Assembly (NCBI RefSeq): GCF_016908295.1
Contig: NZ_JAFBDO010000002.1
Coordinates: 186,001-250,000, forward strand
DNA length: 64,000 bases
Direction of reading: 5' to 3'
Origin: Thalassobacillus pellis
Lineage (GTDB): Bacteria > Bacillota > Bacilli > Bacillales > Halobacillaceae
Part shown: in pieces, positions 38,823 through 48,805 of the stretch
Numbering within the stretch: position 1 is the stretch's first letter
Layout of the letters: each line of letters opens with the position of its first letter
Notes under the pieces: generated by a model
Told to the model about the DNA's origin: nothing
The model's database searches: none
What the model saw: only the letters and a program-made list of their open reading frames with translations
Program-made: the position numbers and the translations under genes

Positions 38823-41800
38823 TTAAACTTTTCGTATCCCCTTTTTCAAAATCAGATAGAAAGCGGGAACCAGTAATAAAGTCAGTACAGTGGAAAAAAT
38901 CAGTCCGGACACTATGGAAATCGCTAATGGCCGGAACAGAACGTCACCGGTAAAGATAATCGGCAGAAGTGCTGCGATTGAAGTCAGGGAAGTTAAAATG
39001 ATTGGCCTCAGCCTGGCCCTTCCTGCTTCTACCACTGCTTTTTTCAATGTGCTGTATTTACTTCGGTTCTTTTCTATAAATTCAATGATGATTACCGAGT
39101 TTCTGACTGCCACCCCTGATAATGATACTATTCCAAGCACTGCAAGAAAGCTCAAGGGCTGCCCAGTGAGGAAAAGGCCTATGATCGCGCCGGTAATCGC
39201 CAGAAATACGGAACTGGTAATCAATAGCGGCATCGTTAACGAATTAAATTGGATCGCAATGGTCATGTAAATGAGGAACAAAACGATAACAAATATTTTC
39301 GATGCTTCTATGAAAAATTCTGTGCGTTCGTTTGTCTCTCCCGATTTTGATAGCGTGTAACCATCAGGGAGATCTTCTTTTGCGTCTGAAATTAACTCGT
39401 TGGCAGCACGCGTAAAAGAAGCAGACATATTTTGCTTGGGGTATGCTTCCAGGGTTATCGTCCGCTCGCCATCCTGATGGGGTATCACGCCGATAAGTTC
39501 TGTTTGTTCAACTGTAATCAATTCATCCAGTGTAATGAAGGATGGGGTTCCCTGAGAATTACCTGGATTGCTGGAAGCTAATTTAAGTGCTTGTAAGTTA
39601 ATTCCGTTATGGTCACCATCATCGACAACAGCGGTAATTGGAAGTTGCTTTCCACCGTTATTATATTTACCGATTGGAATGCCTATATTCGCAATTTGGA
39701 TCTGGGATGAAACCTGGTCGATTGGGATTCCCTTCTCTGCAAGTAATTTCCGATCAATGTTATATTTGAGAAACGGCTGCCCGTTTCCGGCGTTCAATGT
39801 AACTATTTCAGCGCCTTTAATGTTCTCCATCTGTTCTTTGAATTGCTGTGATATATCAACAAGTTTTTTCAAGTCGGTCCCCTGGATTTTTAACTCGATT
39901 GGCGGAGAAGGTGGCGGTCCAGATACAATTGTATCCATAAATATTTCAGCATTCTGGAATTTGTTCCTCAGTTTTGTTTCCCATTCGTTCATAAATTCAG
40001 TGGCGCTGGTATCCTCTTTATCTATCCTTACCAGCAGTTGACCGGTGTTTTCGCCTGAGCGCTTTAAACTGGAACTAAAAAGGTTTGGTAATCCACTGCC
40101 CGTATAAACTGCTGTCTCAGTTATATCACTCTCATTGTCCTTCAAAAAACTCTTCATCAGATCTAGTTGATCCTTTGTTTCTTTAAGAGGAGTACCCTGG
40201 GGGTACTTTACGGATACAGTCACTTCCTGCCGATCGGCCGGAGGGAAAAATTCAAAAGGAATTTTAAATACCAGTAGGGAAAGCAGCAAACATACTAGTA
40301 AACCGGCGATTCCAGTTATCCACGGCCATTTAGTCACTTTAGGCAGCAGGATATCCGCATATGTTTTCTCCAGACGATGGAAGGAGCCCCCAAGCAACCC
40401 AACCTTCTTTTTAGAAACTTTTTTGGAGTACTTTTTCCTAACGTATTGGACTGTCGGTATCAAGGTAAGAGCCATAATTGTCGAAGCCAGTATGGTCATG
40501 ATCAAAACAGTGGGCAATGCTCTGATGAATTCCCCGTTACTTCCTGATAAGAAAGTAAGCGGAAAAAAGCTGAATATGATCATCAGAGTAGAAGTGATAA
40601 TAGAAACTGAGACTTCTTTTACACCTCTGATAGTTCCTTCCAATGCGCTATCACCAAGCTGAAAGCGGCGTTGGATATTATCATTAACGACAATGGCGTC
40701 ATCTACCAGGATTCCAATTGCAATGATCATTCCGATAATTGAAATCTGGTTAAGGTCTACTCCTGCGTAGGGTAATGGGATAAGACCTATAACAATCGAA
40801 ATAGGTACAGCTAATCCAACGAGCAGGGCTGATAAAAATGGCAGACCAAGCATAATGATGATTAATACTGCCGCCAGAGATATACCGAAAGAAGTTATCA
40901 GACTGGTGAAGACCTCTTCGATAATTGTACTTTGCGTATAAAAACGATCAATTTTAACCCCAGAAGGCAGCGTATTCTCGTGGTCTTTAATATGTTCTGT
41001 CAGTTGGTTCTGCAGTTTGGAAATATCTGCTCCTTCTTTTGCAAAGACAGTCAAGGATAAAGCGGGCTTCCCATTAGAAGCAATCAAATCTTTTACTTCC
41101 TGGTTAACGATTTCTATCGTTCCCACATCGCTAAGGGTGATCGGCACGCCTGTGGAGGATTGGCCAACTGGCGTTTTTATCAATTCATCCAGTTCCTTAT
41201 ATTTGTTCAGCTCTAGCTGGTAACTGGTATTATCTTGTTTTTCCGTTCCGATAGCGGCTGGGGAAAGTTCCTTACGTACCGCCTCCAGTACCGAAAATGA
41301 AGACAATTTCGCTTCATTAAGCTGCTGATTATTTAGTGTCAGTCTTACTTCTGGATCTGGCAAACCTTTGACTAGCACTGATTTCACTTCAGGTATGGAT
41401 GTAAGTGTTGATTTCCAATCATCTATTGTTCCGTGAAGTTGTTGTAAGTTGTCGTAATTGCTGGCTGTCAAGTGGTAGGAAGCGACAGCAGACCCCCTTA
41501 AATCTGTGTCCACTTCAGGGTCCTGTACACCTTCAGGAAAGCTCCTAGAGACATCTGTAATCGTTTGTCTGATTTTAGACTGAACCGAACTGGTATCTGC
41601 TTTGTCGGAAATAGTAGCTGTTATTGATGAAAATCCAGTGGTTGATGCAGAGGTCACTTTTTCTATACCATTAATATCAAGTAACCTTTCTTCTAAAGGG
41701 TTGGTTATCATTCCCTCCACTTCCTCTGGAGATGCTCCCGGGAACACTGTGGATATAGAAGCAAGGTTGACGTTGATTTCAGGAAGTTCCCTCTTTGGCA

Positions 41801-41885
41801 ATTGAAAATAAGTGAAAACTCCTGTAAGGATTAATAATAGAATAAATACCCAGACAATTTTGCGGTATCGAATAATGGTTCGCAA
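38823..41885 (-). CDS. RND-family exporter, SwrC/AcrB-like
   Basis: 1020 aa proton-driven exporter in the membrane, with the 12-helix RND plan: helix 1 at the N-terminus, two large extracellular loops, and two helix bundles. The proton-relay segment GILVDDAIVVNDN is present. TTG start at 41885 with GGGAGGT 8 bases upstream. Closest to SwrC/YerP of B. subtilis by class and length. Substrate unknown (self-resistance or lipopeptides in relatives). No membrane-fusion partner gene is adjacent. Confidence 0.9.
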   Translation of the reverse strand: MRTIIRYRKIVWVFILLLILTGVFTYFQLPKRELPEINVNLASISTVFPGASPEEVEGMITNPLEERLLDINGIEKVTSASTTGFSSITATISDKADTSSVQSKIRQTITDVSRSFPEGVQDPEVDTDLRGSAVASYHLTASNYDNLQQLHGTIDDWKSTLTSIPEVKSVLVKGLPDPEVRLTLNNQQLNEAKLSSFSVLEAVRKELSPAAIGTEKQDNTSYQLELNKYKELDELIKTPVGQSSTGVPITLSDVGTIEIVNQEVKDLIASNGKPALSLTVFAKEGADISKLQNQLTEHIKDHENTLPSGVKIDRFYTQSTIIEEVFTSLITSFGISLAAVLIIIMLGLPFLSALLVGLAVPISIVIGLIPLPYAGVDLNQISIIGMIIAIGILVDDAIVVNDNIQRRFQLGDSALEGTIRGVKEVSVSIITSTLMIIFSFFPLTFLSGSNGEFIRALPTVLIMTILASTIMALTLIPTVQYVRKKYSKKVSKKKVGLLGGSFHRLEKTYADILLPKVTKWPWITGIAGLLVCLLLSLLVFKIPFEFFPPADRQEVTVSVKYPQGTPLKETKDQLDLMKSFLKDNESDITETAVYTGSGLPNLFSSSLKRSGENTGQLLVRIDKEDTSATEFMNEWETKLRNKFQNAEIFMDTIVSGPPPSPPIELKIQGTDLKKLVDISQQFKEQMENIKGAEIVTLNAGNGQPFLKYNIDRKLLAEKGIPIDQVSSQIQIANIGIPIGKYNNGGKQLPITAVVDDGDHNGINLQALKLASSNPGNSQGTPSFITLDELITVEQTELIGVIPHQDGERTITLEAYPKQNMSASFTRAANELISDAKEDLPDGYTLSKSGETNERTEFFIEASKIFVIVLFLIYMTIAIQFNSLTMPLLITSSVFLAITGAIIGLFLTGQPLSFLAVLGIVSLSGVAVRNSVIIIEFIEKNRSKYSTLKKAVVEAGRARLRPIILTSLTSIAALLPIIFTGDVLFRPLAISIVSGLIFSTVLTLLLVPAFYLILKKGIRKV

Positions 41886-41938
41886 ATAAATGACCTCCCG
41901 TATCTATAATAAGTAATGTTTTTCCATTCTATTATTAC

Positions 41939-41967
41939 TATAAACGTTTATTTGACACTTTTGTCAA
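41939..41967 (-). promoter_or_regulatory. Promoter and twin operators of the RND gene
   Basis: On the minus strand -35 TTGACA (41967-41962), a 17-base spacer and -10 TTTATA (41944-41939). Two palindromes overlie it: TTGACACTTTTGTCAA (41952-41967) on the -35 and ATAAACGTTTAT (41940-41951) on the -10. This looks like a repressor-controlled promoter; the regulator is not in the window. Confidence 0.7.
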
Positions 41968-42076
41968 TTTTCAATATGCGTACGAAAGTTTTGATATGGT
42001 AAGCTATTGAAACCGCTTTACAGTAAGAACTATATCGCTTATAATTAATTTCCCAAAGTTAAGGGAGGAAATAATA

Positions 42077-42478
42077 GTGCCAAATAAGGAACTTATTGAA
42101 AGAGCGAAACAAATACGTGAGAAAGCGTACACTCCCTATTCGAAATTCCCGGTAGGAGCAGCATTAAAGACAAAATCAGGAGTCATTTATGAAGGCTGTA
42201 ATATAGAAAATGCAGCGTATCCTGTAACATGTTGCGCTGAACGTGTAGCTATTTTTAAAGCAGTATCGGATGGTGAAAGGGATTTTTCAGAACTGGCAGT
42301 GGTTGCAGATACCACACGCCCGGTTCCTCCTTGTGGTTCCTGCCGTCAGGTTATGAGTGAATTTTTTCCGAGCGACTTGACGATTTATACGAGCAACTTG
42401 TCCGGAGAAATAAAGTCGATGACCATGGAGGAACTGCTGCCTTTTTCTTTCAACCAATCTGATCTTACAAAGGATTAG
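42077..42478 (+). CDS. cdd: Cytidine deaminase
   Basis: Zinc enzyme deaminating cytidine and deoxycytidine. 133 aa, GTG start behind GGGAGGA. Zinc and catalytic motifs TCCAERVAIFKA and PPCGSCRQVMSEF are intact. Terminator follows. Confidence 0.94.
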   Translation: MPNKELIERAKQIREKAYTPYSKFPVGAALKTKSGVIYEGCNIENAAYPVTCCAERVAIFKAVSDGERDFSELAVVADTTRPVPPCGSCRQVMSEFFPSDLTIYTSNLSGEIKSMTMEELLPFSFNQSDLTKD

Positions 42479-42489
42479 GGCTGTACATA

Positions 42490-42527
42490 AAATGCCCGAC
42501 TGGCTTAGCCGGTCAGGCATTTTTTTT
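42490..42527 (+). terminator. Rho-independent terminator after cdd
   Basis: AAATGCCCGACTGGC pairs with GCCGGTCAGGCATTT and runs into eight Ts. Confidence 0.9.
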
Positions 42528-42650
42528 GCAAAAAAGCACACCATGCGACATTGATCATACAAAATAGTTATTTGTCTTAGTACATGTACCCCTTTGCATA
42601 CATAGGTTATTAGGGAAAGGTGAAATTTCAAAAGAAAGGGGTAATGGAAG

Positions 42651-43088
42651 ATGCGTCACAAGCATTGTATGGGTCCGAACCAAGTAAGCCCTGCTCAGCA
42701 AGTGGTTTGTCCGACCAAACATTGTGTCCAGCATAACTTCTACCAGAAGGAAGTAGACTTTATTCATCCTACACACACTACGGTTTATAATCATCATATG
42801 ACCCAGAACAAACATTTTTTCCCTCAAACACAGTCAGTTGTCGATACTTTCGGATCAGAAGATGTCATGATGCCTCCGCAAGGAATGTCTCCTCAAATGG
42901 GACCTAGACCACCAATGGGGCCTAACCAGGTTGCAGGGGCTCAATATAATGGTAATGGACCAGGGCCGATGGGAATGGGGCCGCAGGTTGCAGGAGCCCA
43001 GTACAACGGACAGCCACAAATGGGACCATATGGCAAAGGTCCACGTCCGGGAGTTATGGGTTATCACAAACCATGCTGGCGGGACTGA
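42651..43088 (+). CDS. cotD: CotD-family spore coat protein
   Basis: 145 aa, rich in H, P, Q, M, G and N. The CotD-like core (about 15-70) has cysteines and the HPTHTTVYNHH stretch; after it come imperfect repeats of GPNQVAGAQYNG / MGPQVAGAQYNG not present in the 75-aa B. subtilis CotD. RBS GAAAGGGGTAA. A weak SigK-like -10 (CATACATA, 42597-42604) lies about 50 bases upstream. Confidence 0.85.
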   Translation: MRHKHCMGPNQVSPAQQVVCPTKHCVQHNFYQKEVDFIHPTHTTVYNHHMTQNKHFFPQTQSVVDTFGSEDVMMPPQGMSPQMGPRPPMGPNQVAGAQYNGNGPGPMGMGPQVAGAQYNGQPQMGPYGKGPRPGVMGYHKPCWRD

Positions 43089-43220
43089 ACACTCTCCAGG
43101 TAAGCGGGCATACAGAAAATGCCCGTTTTTACATAGAATTAACTTTCTACTTATAGAGTGGATACAGGCAGTATAATAAGATATAATCAAAAGGGAATAA
43201 CAGTAGTGAAGGAGCATGTT

Positions 43221-43784
43221 ATGAAAACGATGGTTGTCACTGGATATAAACCGATGGAATTAGGCATATATAAAAATGATGACCAGCGTGTATACTATAT
43301 TAAACAAGCCATACAGAAGAAATTAACAGGATTGATTGAAGAAGGACTTGAGTGGGTGCTGATATCCGGTCAAATGGGGGTTGAATTATGGACAGGCGAG
43401 GTTGTTCTTGATTTAAAGGAGCATTACGATATCCAATTGGGATTTCTTCCGCCATTTACTAACCAGGAGGAACGATGGCCGGAAGAAGTGAAGCTGCAAT
43501 ATGAAGAATTGACGATGATGGCTGACTTCTTTAAACCTATCTATGAAAAGGACTACGAAGGACCATTCCAGTTTAAGGCTAAAGACAAATTTCTTGTTGA
43601 GCATTCGGACGGGGCATTACTCTTATATGACGAAGACACTCCAGGAAGTCCGGATTTTTTCAGGAAAGAAGCAATTGCTGCTAAGGAAAAAACTGAATAT
43701 CTTTTACTTTACATCACCCCTATCGATCTTCAGGAAACTGTGGAAGAAATAGAAATGTCGAGGCCTGACTTTTGGAGCCAGTGA
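43221..43784 (+). CDS. ypsA: YpsA, DUF1273 family
   Basis: 187 aa from ATG 43221 (AAGGAG upstream). Family has a nucleotide-binding Rossmann-like fold (MVVTGYKPMELGIY, LISGQMGVELW). Role uncertain; in relatives it influences cell division with GpsB next door. Same order as B. subtilis cotD-ypsA-gpsB. Confidence 0.88.
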   Translation: MKTMVVTGYKPMELGIYKNDDQRVYYIKQAIQKKLTGLIEEGLEWVLISGQMGVELWTGEVVLDLKEHYDIQLGFLPPFTNQEERWPEEVKLQYEELTMMADFFKPIYEKDYEGPFQFKAKDKFLVEHSDGALLLYDEDTPGSPDFFRKEAIAAKEKTEYLLLYITPIDLQETVEEIEMSRPDFWSQ

Positions 43785-43861
43785 TGGTATTTAAAAAATT
43801 GACATTCCCCAGATGTTTTGGAAAAATAAACTATAAGGTGTCTAAGTAGAGGTGAATAATA

Positions 43862-44179
43862 ATGGCAAATGATAAAATTCATTTAGACGGTAAGAAGATT
43901 CTGGAAAAAGACTTCAAGACATCCATGCGCGGTTACAATCAGGAAGAAGTGGACGAGTTCCTGGATTTGATTATTCAAGACTATGATATGTTCCAACAGG
44001 AATTAGACAGGCTGAAACAGGAGAACGACCGTTTAAGGAGAAATTCCACAAGAGAAACAAGTAGAACACGTACCTCACAGCCGGAACCAGTTCAGAATCA
44101 TCAGGTGAATTACGATGTATTGAAACGACTATCTAATTTGGAAAAAGCTGTATTTGGCAAGAAGTATGCCGACTCCTGA
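43862..44179 (+). CDS. gpsB: Cell-division/elongation regulator GpsB
   Basis: 105 aa, DivIVA-like. N-terminal domain ILEKDFKTSMRGYNQEEVDEFLDLIIQDYDMF, a coiled coil (about 35-70), a linker and a C-terminal trimerising helix. Coordinates PBPs at the septum and side wall; PonA is encoded 10 kb away. Confidence 0.94.
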   Translation: MANDKIHLDGKKILEKDFKTSMRGYNQEEVDEFLDLIIQDYDMFQQELDRLKQENDRLRRNSTRETSRTRTSQPEPVQNHQVNYDVLKRLSNLEKAVFGKKYADS

Positions 44180-44199
44180 TTATTACATTTATTTACCAG

Positions 44200-44228
44200 T
44201 TATCAATAACAGAGAAGTATGATATAAT
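44200..44228 (+). promoter_or_regulatory. Probable promoter of rnpB
   Basis: -10 TATAAT (44223-44228), 17 bases after a weak -35 (TTATCA). Initiation would be about 40 bases before the mature RNA, so a short leader or processing is implied. Confidence 0.55.
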
Positions 44229-44275
44229 GAATTTTCCGTTGACGGAGACAAATGAAATAGCTACAATAATAGAGC

Positions 44276-44668
44276 ATGTTTGAATACTCGGATAATCGCT
44301 GCAACACCATGCAGAGGAAAGTCCATGCTCGCACAGGCTGAGACGCCTGTAGTGTTCATGCCTGACGAAACCATAAGTCAGGGTAGCCTTATGGCTAACG
44401 GCAGGGAAGATACCTAAGTCTTAAACAGATATGGTATCCCAACCTTGAAAGTGCCACAGTGACGTAGTCAAAGCAGAAATGCTTTGAGTGGAACGCGGTA
44501 AACCCCATGAGCGAGCAACCCAAATGAAGGTAGGGGCACTCTTTGACGGGAACTCAACCGGAGAAGAGACAAGTACACTTGTAGATAGATGATTATCACC
44601 GGAGTACGAGGTTGACCACCGCTTGCAGTACGATGGAACAGAACATGGCTTATAGAGTATTCAAAGGT
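44276..44668 (+). ncRNA. rnpB: RNase P RNA, class B
   Basis: Ribozyme that trims the 5' end of tRNAs. The P1 arms TTTGAATACTC and GAGTATTCAAA lie about 390 bases apart. Conserved core sequences include GAGGAAAGTCCATGCTCGC, GGTAAACCCC, AGATAGATGA and GCAGTACGATGGAACA. It follows gpsB, as in B. subtilis. Confidence 0.97.
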
Positions 44669-44684
44669 CGCAATTATTGTGATA

Positions 44685-44725
44685 AACCCTTTCTAAATGC
44701 AGCATTGCGTTAGAAAGGTTTTTTT
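44685..44725 (+). terminator. Rho-independent terminator after rnpB
   Basis: AACCCTTTCTAA pairs with TTAGAAAGGTT and is followed by a T run. Confidence 0.85.
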
Positions 44726-44756
44726 ATTATATGACGGAAAGGATTGTCATCTGCCC

Positions 44757-45887
44757 ATGAAACGAAATGTGACATTGATTGCAACGGCAGCAATGGGGCT
44801 CGAATCCATCGTTGCGAATGAAGTAAGGAATCTCGGATATGAAGATGTGGAAGTTGATAATGGAAGAGTGACTTTTGATGCGGATGTTTCTGCGATCCCC
44901 AGGCTGAATTTATGGTTAAGAACCGCTGATCGCGTCAAACTGCAGGTTGGAAAATTTAAGGCTTTAACGTTTGATGAATTATTTGAGCAGACGAAAGCGC
45001 TTCCTTGGGAGACGTACATACCGGAAGATGGTGAATTTCCTGTTGTCGGGAAATCGGTCAAATCAAAACTGTATAGTGTTCCGGATTGTCAGTCGATTGT
45101 AAAGAAAGCTATTGTGGAACGCCTGAAGCAAAAACACGGAGTAGCTTCATGGCTTAAGGAGAGTGGAGATTTTTTCAGGGTGGAAATTGCTATTCATAAG
45201 GATACGGCGTTGTTGACTATTGACACCTCTGGCCAGGGTCTTCATAAACGCGGTTATCGAACAGGGCAAGGAGAAGCCCCTCTAAAGGAAACTTTGGCTG
45301 CTGCTCTTATTCAACTGACAAATTGGACAGGAGATAAGCCTTTCGTTGATCCTTTTTGCGGGTCCGGTACAATTGCGATTGAAGCCGCACTTATAGGGCA
45401 GAATATTGCCCCTGGCTTCAATCGTGAATTTGCATCAGAATCTTGGGGATGGATTCCGCAGAGTGCTTGGGATAAAGCATTTGAAGAAGCAGAAGACCTC
45501 GCGAATTATGATCAGCCGCTGAATATCACTGGCTATGACATCGATCATCGGATGATAGAAATAGCGCAGGCGAATGCCCTTGAGGCAGGACTTGGCGAGC
45601 TTGTTCAGTGGAAACAAATGCAGGTGAAAGATTTACGGCCTAAGCAGGAAAATGGCTATCTTGTGTCAAATCCTCCCTATGGAGAGCGAATTGGGGAGCG
45701 GAAGGAAGTAGAAACAATGTATCGGGATCTCGGGATGATTATGAGAGATAACCCGACCTGGAGTGTTTATATACTGACTTCCCACTCCGATTTTGAGACC
45801 ATTTATGGTCAAAAAGCTTCTAAAAAACGGAAACTCTTTAACGGGTTCATCCGGACTGATTACTATCAATTTTTTGGGAAGCGCTGA
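44757..45887 (+). CDS. ypsC: YpsC, THUMP-domain rRNA guanine-N2 methyltransferase
   Basis: 376 aa from ATG 44757. N-terminal THUMP RNA-binding domain, C-terminal class I SAM methyltransferase with FVDPFCGSGTIAIEAAL (SAM loop) and NPPYGERIG (catalytic NPPY). Similar to the RlmL family acting on 23S rRNA. Same place as in B. subtilis. Confidence 0.93.
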   Translation: MKRNVTLIATAAMGLESIVANEVRNLGYEDVEVDNGRVTFDADVSAIPRLNLWLRTADRVKLQVGKFKALTFDELFEQTKALPWETYIPEDGEFPVVGKSVKSKLYSVPDCQSIVKKAIVERLKQKHGVASWLKESGDFFRVEIAIHKDTALLTIDTSGQGLHKRGYRTGQGEAPLKETLAAALIQLTNWTGDKPFVDPFCGSGTIAIEAALIGQNIAPGFNREFASESWGWIPQSAWDKAFEEAEDLANYDQPLNITGYDIDHRMIEIAQANALEAGLGELVQWKQMQVKDLRPKQENGYLVSNPPYGERIGERKEVETMYRDLGMIMRDNPTWSVYILTSHSDFETIYGQKASKKRKLFNGFIRTDYYQFFGKR

Positions 45888-45908
45888 AATTAATTAGGGG
45901 GAAGGGCT

Positions 45909-47402
45909 ATGAGCAAAGCGATTGAAAGGGATTTTCTGGATTTATTAAAGGAAAAGGCATCCTATGAGGAAGCACTGGCATTAATGTTTTGGGACTTACG
46001 GACAAAAGCTCCCAAAAAAGCTGTAGAGAACCGGACAGAGGTAATTGGAATGTTATCTCAAAAAGTACATCAAATTACTACTTCCGAACGCATGAAGCAT
46101 TACATTGATGAATTAAAAAGCGTCTCGGAAAATGAAATGATTAAAAAAGCTGTGGAAAAGTCAGAAGAAAGCTACGATCGTAGTGCCAAAATTCCTGACG
46201 AGGAATACAAAGAGTATGTAATGCTCCGTTCAAAAGCTGAATCCATCTGGGAAGATGCTAAGGGAGACGATGATTTTGATACCTTCCAGCCTTATCTTGA
46301 AAAGCTGGTCGAGTACAATAAAAAATTTGCAGGTTATTGGGGTTATGAAAACCATATCTACGACGCTCTGCTCGATAATTATGAGCCTGGAGTGACGGTG
46401 GAAGTACTGGATAACGTCTTTCCAAAAGTCCGTTCTTCCCTCACCAATCTGGTAGACAAAATCGAGCTTTCTCCCAACAAACCTGATCCTTCCGTACTTC
46501 ATGGGCACTTTCCGAAAGAAATGCAGGGAAAATTCAGTCTGGAAATTCTTGAACGGATGGGATATGACTTTCAAGCAGGCAGACTGGATGAAACAGTACA
46601 CCCATTCGCCATCGGGATGAATGTCAAGGATGTAAGAGTGACGACAAAATATGATGAAGCAGACTTCCGTACGGCAGTATTTGGTACCATTCATGAAGGC
46701 GGGCATGCTTTGTATGAACAAAACATCAATCCTGAATTGTCTTTTACCCCGCTTGCGGGTGGGACTTCGATGGGGATTCATGAGTCGCAATCCTTGTTTT
46801 GGGAAAATTTCATCTCCCGTAGTGAAGCCTTTTGGGAAAATCATTACAACTTGTTTAAGAGCTATGCACCTTCCTCATTCACAGACCTACCATTGAATAC
46901 TTTTTATCGTGCTATAAATGAAGTCAAACCTTCGTTTATTCGAATTGAAGCGGATGAATTGACATATCCCCTTCACATCATGGTTCGTTATGAACTGGAG
47001 AAGGCGTTGATCAACGGCGAAATTAAGGTGAAAGATATTCCTGAATTGTGGAATGATAAGATGGAAGAATATTTAGGCATCCGTCCACGAAACAACGCAG
47101 AAGGGGTATTACAGGATGTCCATTGGTCTGGTGGAAGTTTTGGTTACTTTCCGTCTTATGCATTAGGGTTTATGTATGCAGCACAATTCCATCACACGAT
47201 GCAGCGCGACATTGATATGGATGCAGTCATCCGGGCCGGAGATTTTACAAAAATCAAGAATTGGCTTACGGAACATATCCACAAACACGGGTCCATGAAA
47301 AAACCGCTTGAGATTTTGAAAGATGTAACTAATGAGAGTTTGAATCCTGATTATTTAATCAAGTATTTGACCGATAAGTATAAGAAAATCTATCAATTTT
47401 AA
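45909..47402 (+). CDS. ypwA: Metallocarboxypeptidase, M32 (Taq) family
   Basis: 497 aa cytosolic carboxypeptidase. All four M32 signatures are visible: HEGGH (262-266), HESQS (291), IRIEADELTY and GVLQDVHWSGG. RBS GGGGGAAGGG. As in B. subtilis it lies near rnpB and the polyketide synthase pair. Confidence 0.95.
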   Translation: MSKAIERDFLDLLKEKASYEEALALMFWDLRTKAPKKAVENRTEVIGMLSQKVHQITTSERMKHYIDELKSVSENEMIKKAVEKSEESYDRSAKIPDEEYKEYVMLRSKAESIWEDAKGDDDFDTFQPYLEKLVEYNKKFAGYWGYENHIYDALLDNYEPGVTVEVLDNVFPKVRSSLTNLVDKIELSPNKPDPSVLHGHFPKEMQGKFSLEILERMGYDFQAGRLDETVHPFAIGMNVKDVRVTTKYDEADFRTAVFGTIHEGGHALYEQNINPELSFTPLAGGTSMGIHESQSLFWENFISRSEAFWENHYNLFKSYAPSSFTDLPLNTFYRAINEVKPSFIRIEADELTYPLHIMVRYELEKALINGEIKVKDIPELWNDKMEEYLGIRPRNNAEGVLQDVHWSGGSFGYFPSYALGFMYAAQFHHTMQRDIDMDAVIRAGDFTKIKNWLTEHIHKHGSMKKPLEILKDVTNESLNPDYLIKYLTDKYKKIYQF

Positions 47403-47719
47403 AGATGTTACGATGAACAATGGGATTACTTAATGGGATATCCAAAGCACAAAAAAGAAAAAGCATTCATACTTCAGGATGTCGAGGAAGATTCGACATC
47501 CTGTTTTCAGTTCATGGGGATCATTAATAATTGAACTTCTTTACCGAGACAGTGATTGTATTCATTGCTATTATACTGCTTAACATCTTATCGGCTTCGC
47601 TTTTACGATTGCAGGTCATTTCGTATTTACTTAAATTCATGGATGATTGAAATTTAGGATCAGCGATTTATTTATATTATTACTCCTATAAGACACACTA
47701 ATGAAAAAAGGAGTCGCTT
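47403..47719. other. Intergenic region between ypwA and bpsA
   Basis: 317 bases. Contains the ypwA terminator at 47475-47508. The rest is AT-rich with no RNA motif I recognise. A 30-codon frame from 47433 has no RBS and runs through the terminator, so it is not annotated. Confidence 0.5.
47475..47508 (+). terminator. Rho-independent terminator after ypwA
   Basis: CAGGATGTCGA pairs with TCGACATCCTG, 7-base loop, then TTTTC. Confidence 0.75.
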
Positions 47720-48805
47720 ATGAGCTGCATCCTATCTATCGGTAAAAGTATTCCTCCATTTGAAATGGATCAAAAAGAAGTAAGTTCTCTGGTGGAACAG
47801 CTGTTTCCGCTTACGGACAGGGAAAAGGAAAGATACATGCCTATTTTTGATAATTCGCTGATTAAAAAGAGACAATTTGTAGTAAACCCTTCCTGGTTTC
47901 TAAAAAATCACGGGTTGAAGGAAAGGAATGACATATATATTGACCATGCCGTAAACCATGGTCTTACTGCTATTGATCACTGTTTAAATAATGAAGTTTT
48001 CCTGGACTCACCTGTACAATATAATGATATTGATATGATTATTTTTGTTTCTACAACAGGAATGGCTACCCCTTCTATTGAAGCACGCATTATGAATCAT
48101 CGCGATTTCAGGGAAGATGTCAGACGAATGCCGCTTTTTGGACTTGGCTGTGCCGGTGGGGTTAGTGGGATGGCCAGGGCACATGAATGGTTAAAAGCCC
48201 ATGATGAATCTTGTGTACTGGTTGTCAATGTAGAGCTGTGCGGCTTGACTTTCCAAAAAACAGATTCGAAAAAAAGCAATTTTGTCGGGACTGCCCTGTT
48301 TGGAGATGGAATCAGCGCAACTCTTCTGTGTGGTCAGTCATCCAGGCATTTTGCTAAAAAGAGAAGAACTGCCCCTGTTATTACAGATACGGGGTCAAAA
48401 ACAAAAAAGGATTCCATTTCAGTAATGGGGTGGGATGTTACTGACCAGGGGTTCGAAGTAATCTTTAACAAAAGTATTCCTCATTTGGTGAAAAGTTTCT
48501 GGAAAGAACACATAGAACAATTCACGGCGTTACAGGATATAAAATCCGAAGCTCTGCCATTCTTGGTAGCCCATCCAGGTGGCAAAAAAGTACTGGAAGC
48601 TTATGAAGAAGTACTCAAGATAAAAAAAGATAAATTGCAGCATTCTTATGGGGTTCTCGAAGATCACGGCAACATGTCCTCGGTTACAGTTTGTTACGTT
48701 TTGGAGCGATATATGAAAGGCTTCCCGGATAAAGGAACGATATCTTTAATGGGTGCTCTCGGCCCAGGTTTTAGTTCAGAACTGATCAGTCTGGAGTGGG
48801 TGTGA
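47720..48805 (+). CDS. bpsA: Type III polyketide synthase BpsA
   Basis: Makes alkylpyrones and alkylresorcinols from fatty acyl-CoA and malonyl-CoA in B. subtilis. 361 aa. Thiolase fold with catalytic C144 (FGLGCAGGVSGMARA), histidine in LVAHPGGKKVLEAY and asparagine in HGNMSSVTVCYVL. RBS AAAAAAGGAG. Followed by an overlapping O-methyltransferase gene. Confidence 0.92.
   Translation: MSCILSIGKSIPPFEMDQKEVSSLVEQLFPLTDREKERYMPIFDNSLIKKRQFVVNPSWFLKNHGLKERNDIYIDHAVNHGLTAIDHCLNNEVFLDSPVQYNDIDMIIFVSTTGMATPSIEARIMNHRDFREDVRRMPLFGLGCAGGVSGMARAHEWLKAHDESCVLVVNVELCGLTFQKTDSKKSNFVGTALFGDGISATLLCGQSSRHFAKKRRTAPVITDTGSKTKKDSISVMGWDVTDQGFEVIFNKSIPHLVKSFWKEHIEQFTALQDIKSEALPFLVAHPGGKKVLEAYEEVLKIKKDKLQHSYGVLEDHGNMSSVTVCYVLERYMKGFPDKGTISLMGALGPGFSSELISLEWV

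Noticed and set aside
44276-44668. tmRNA or SRP RNA as the identity of this RNA
   Set aside because: The core sequences and P1 arms match RNase P RNA class B.
47433-47525. 30-codon frame after ypwA
   Set aside because: No RBS and it crosses the terminator stem at 47475-47503.
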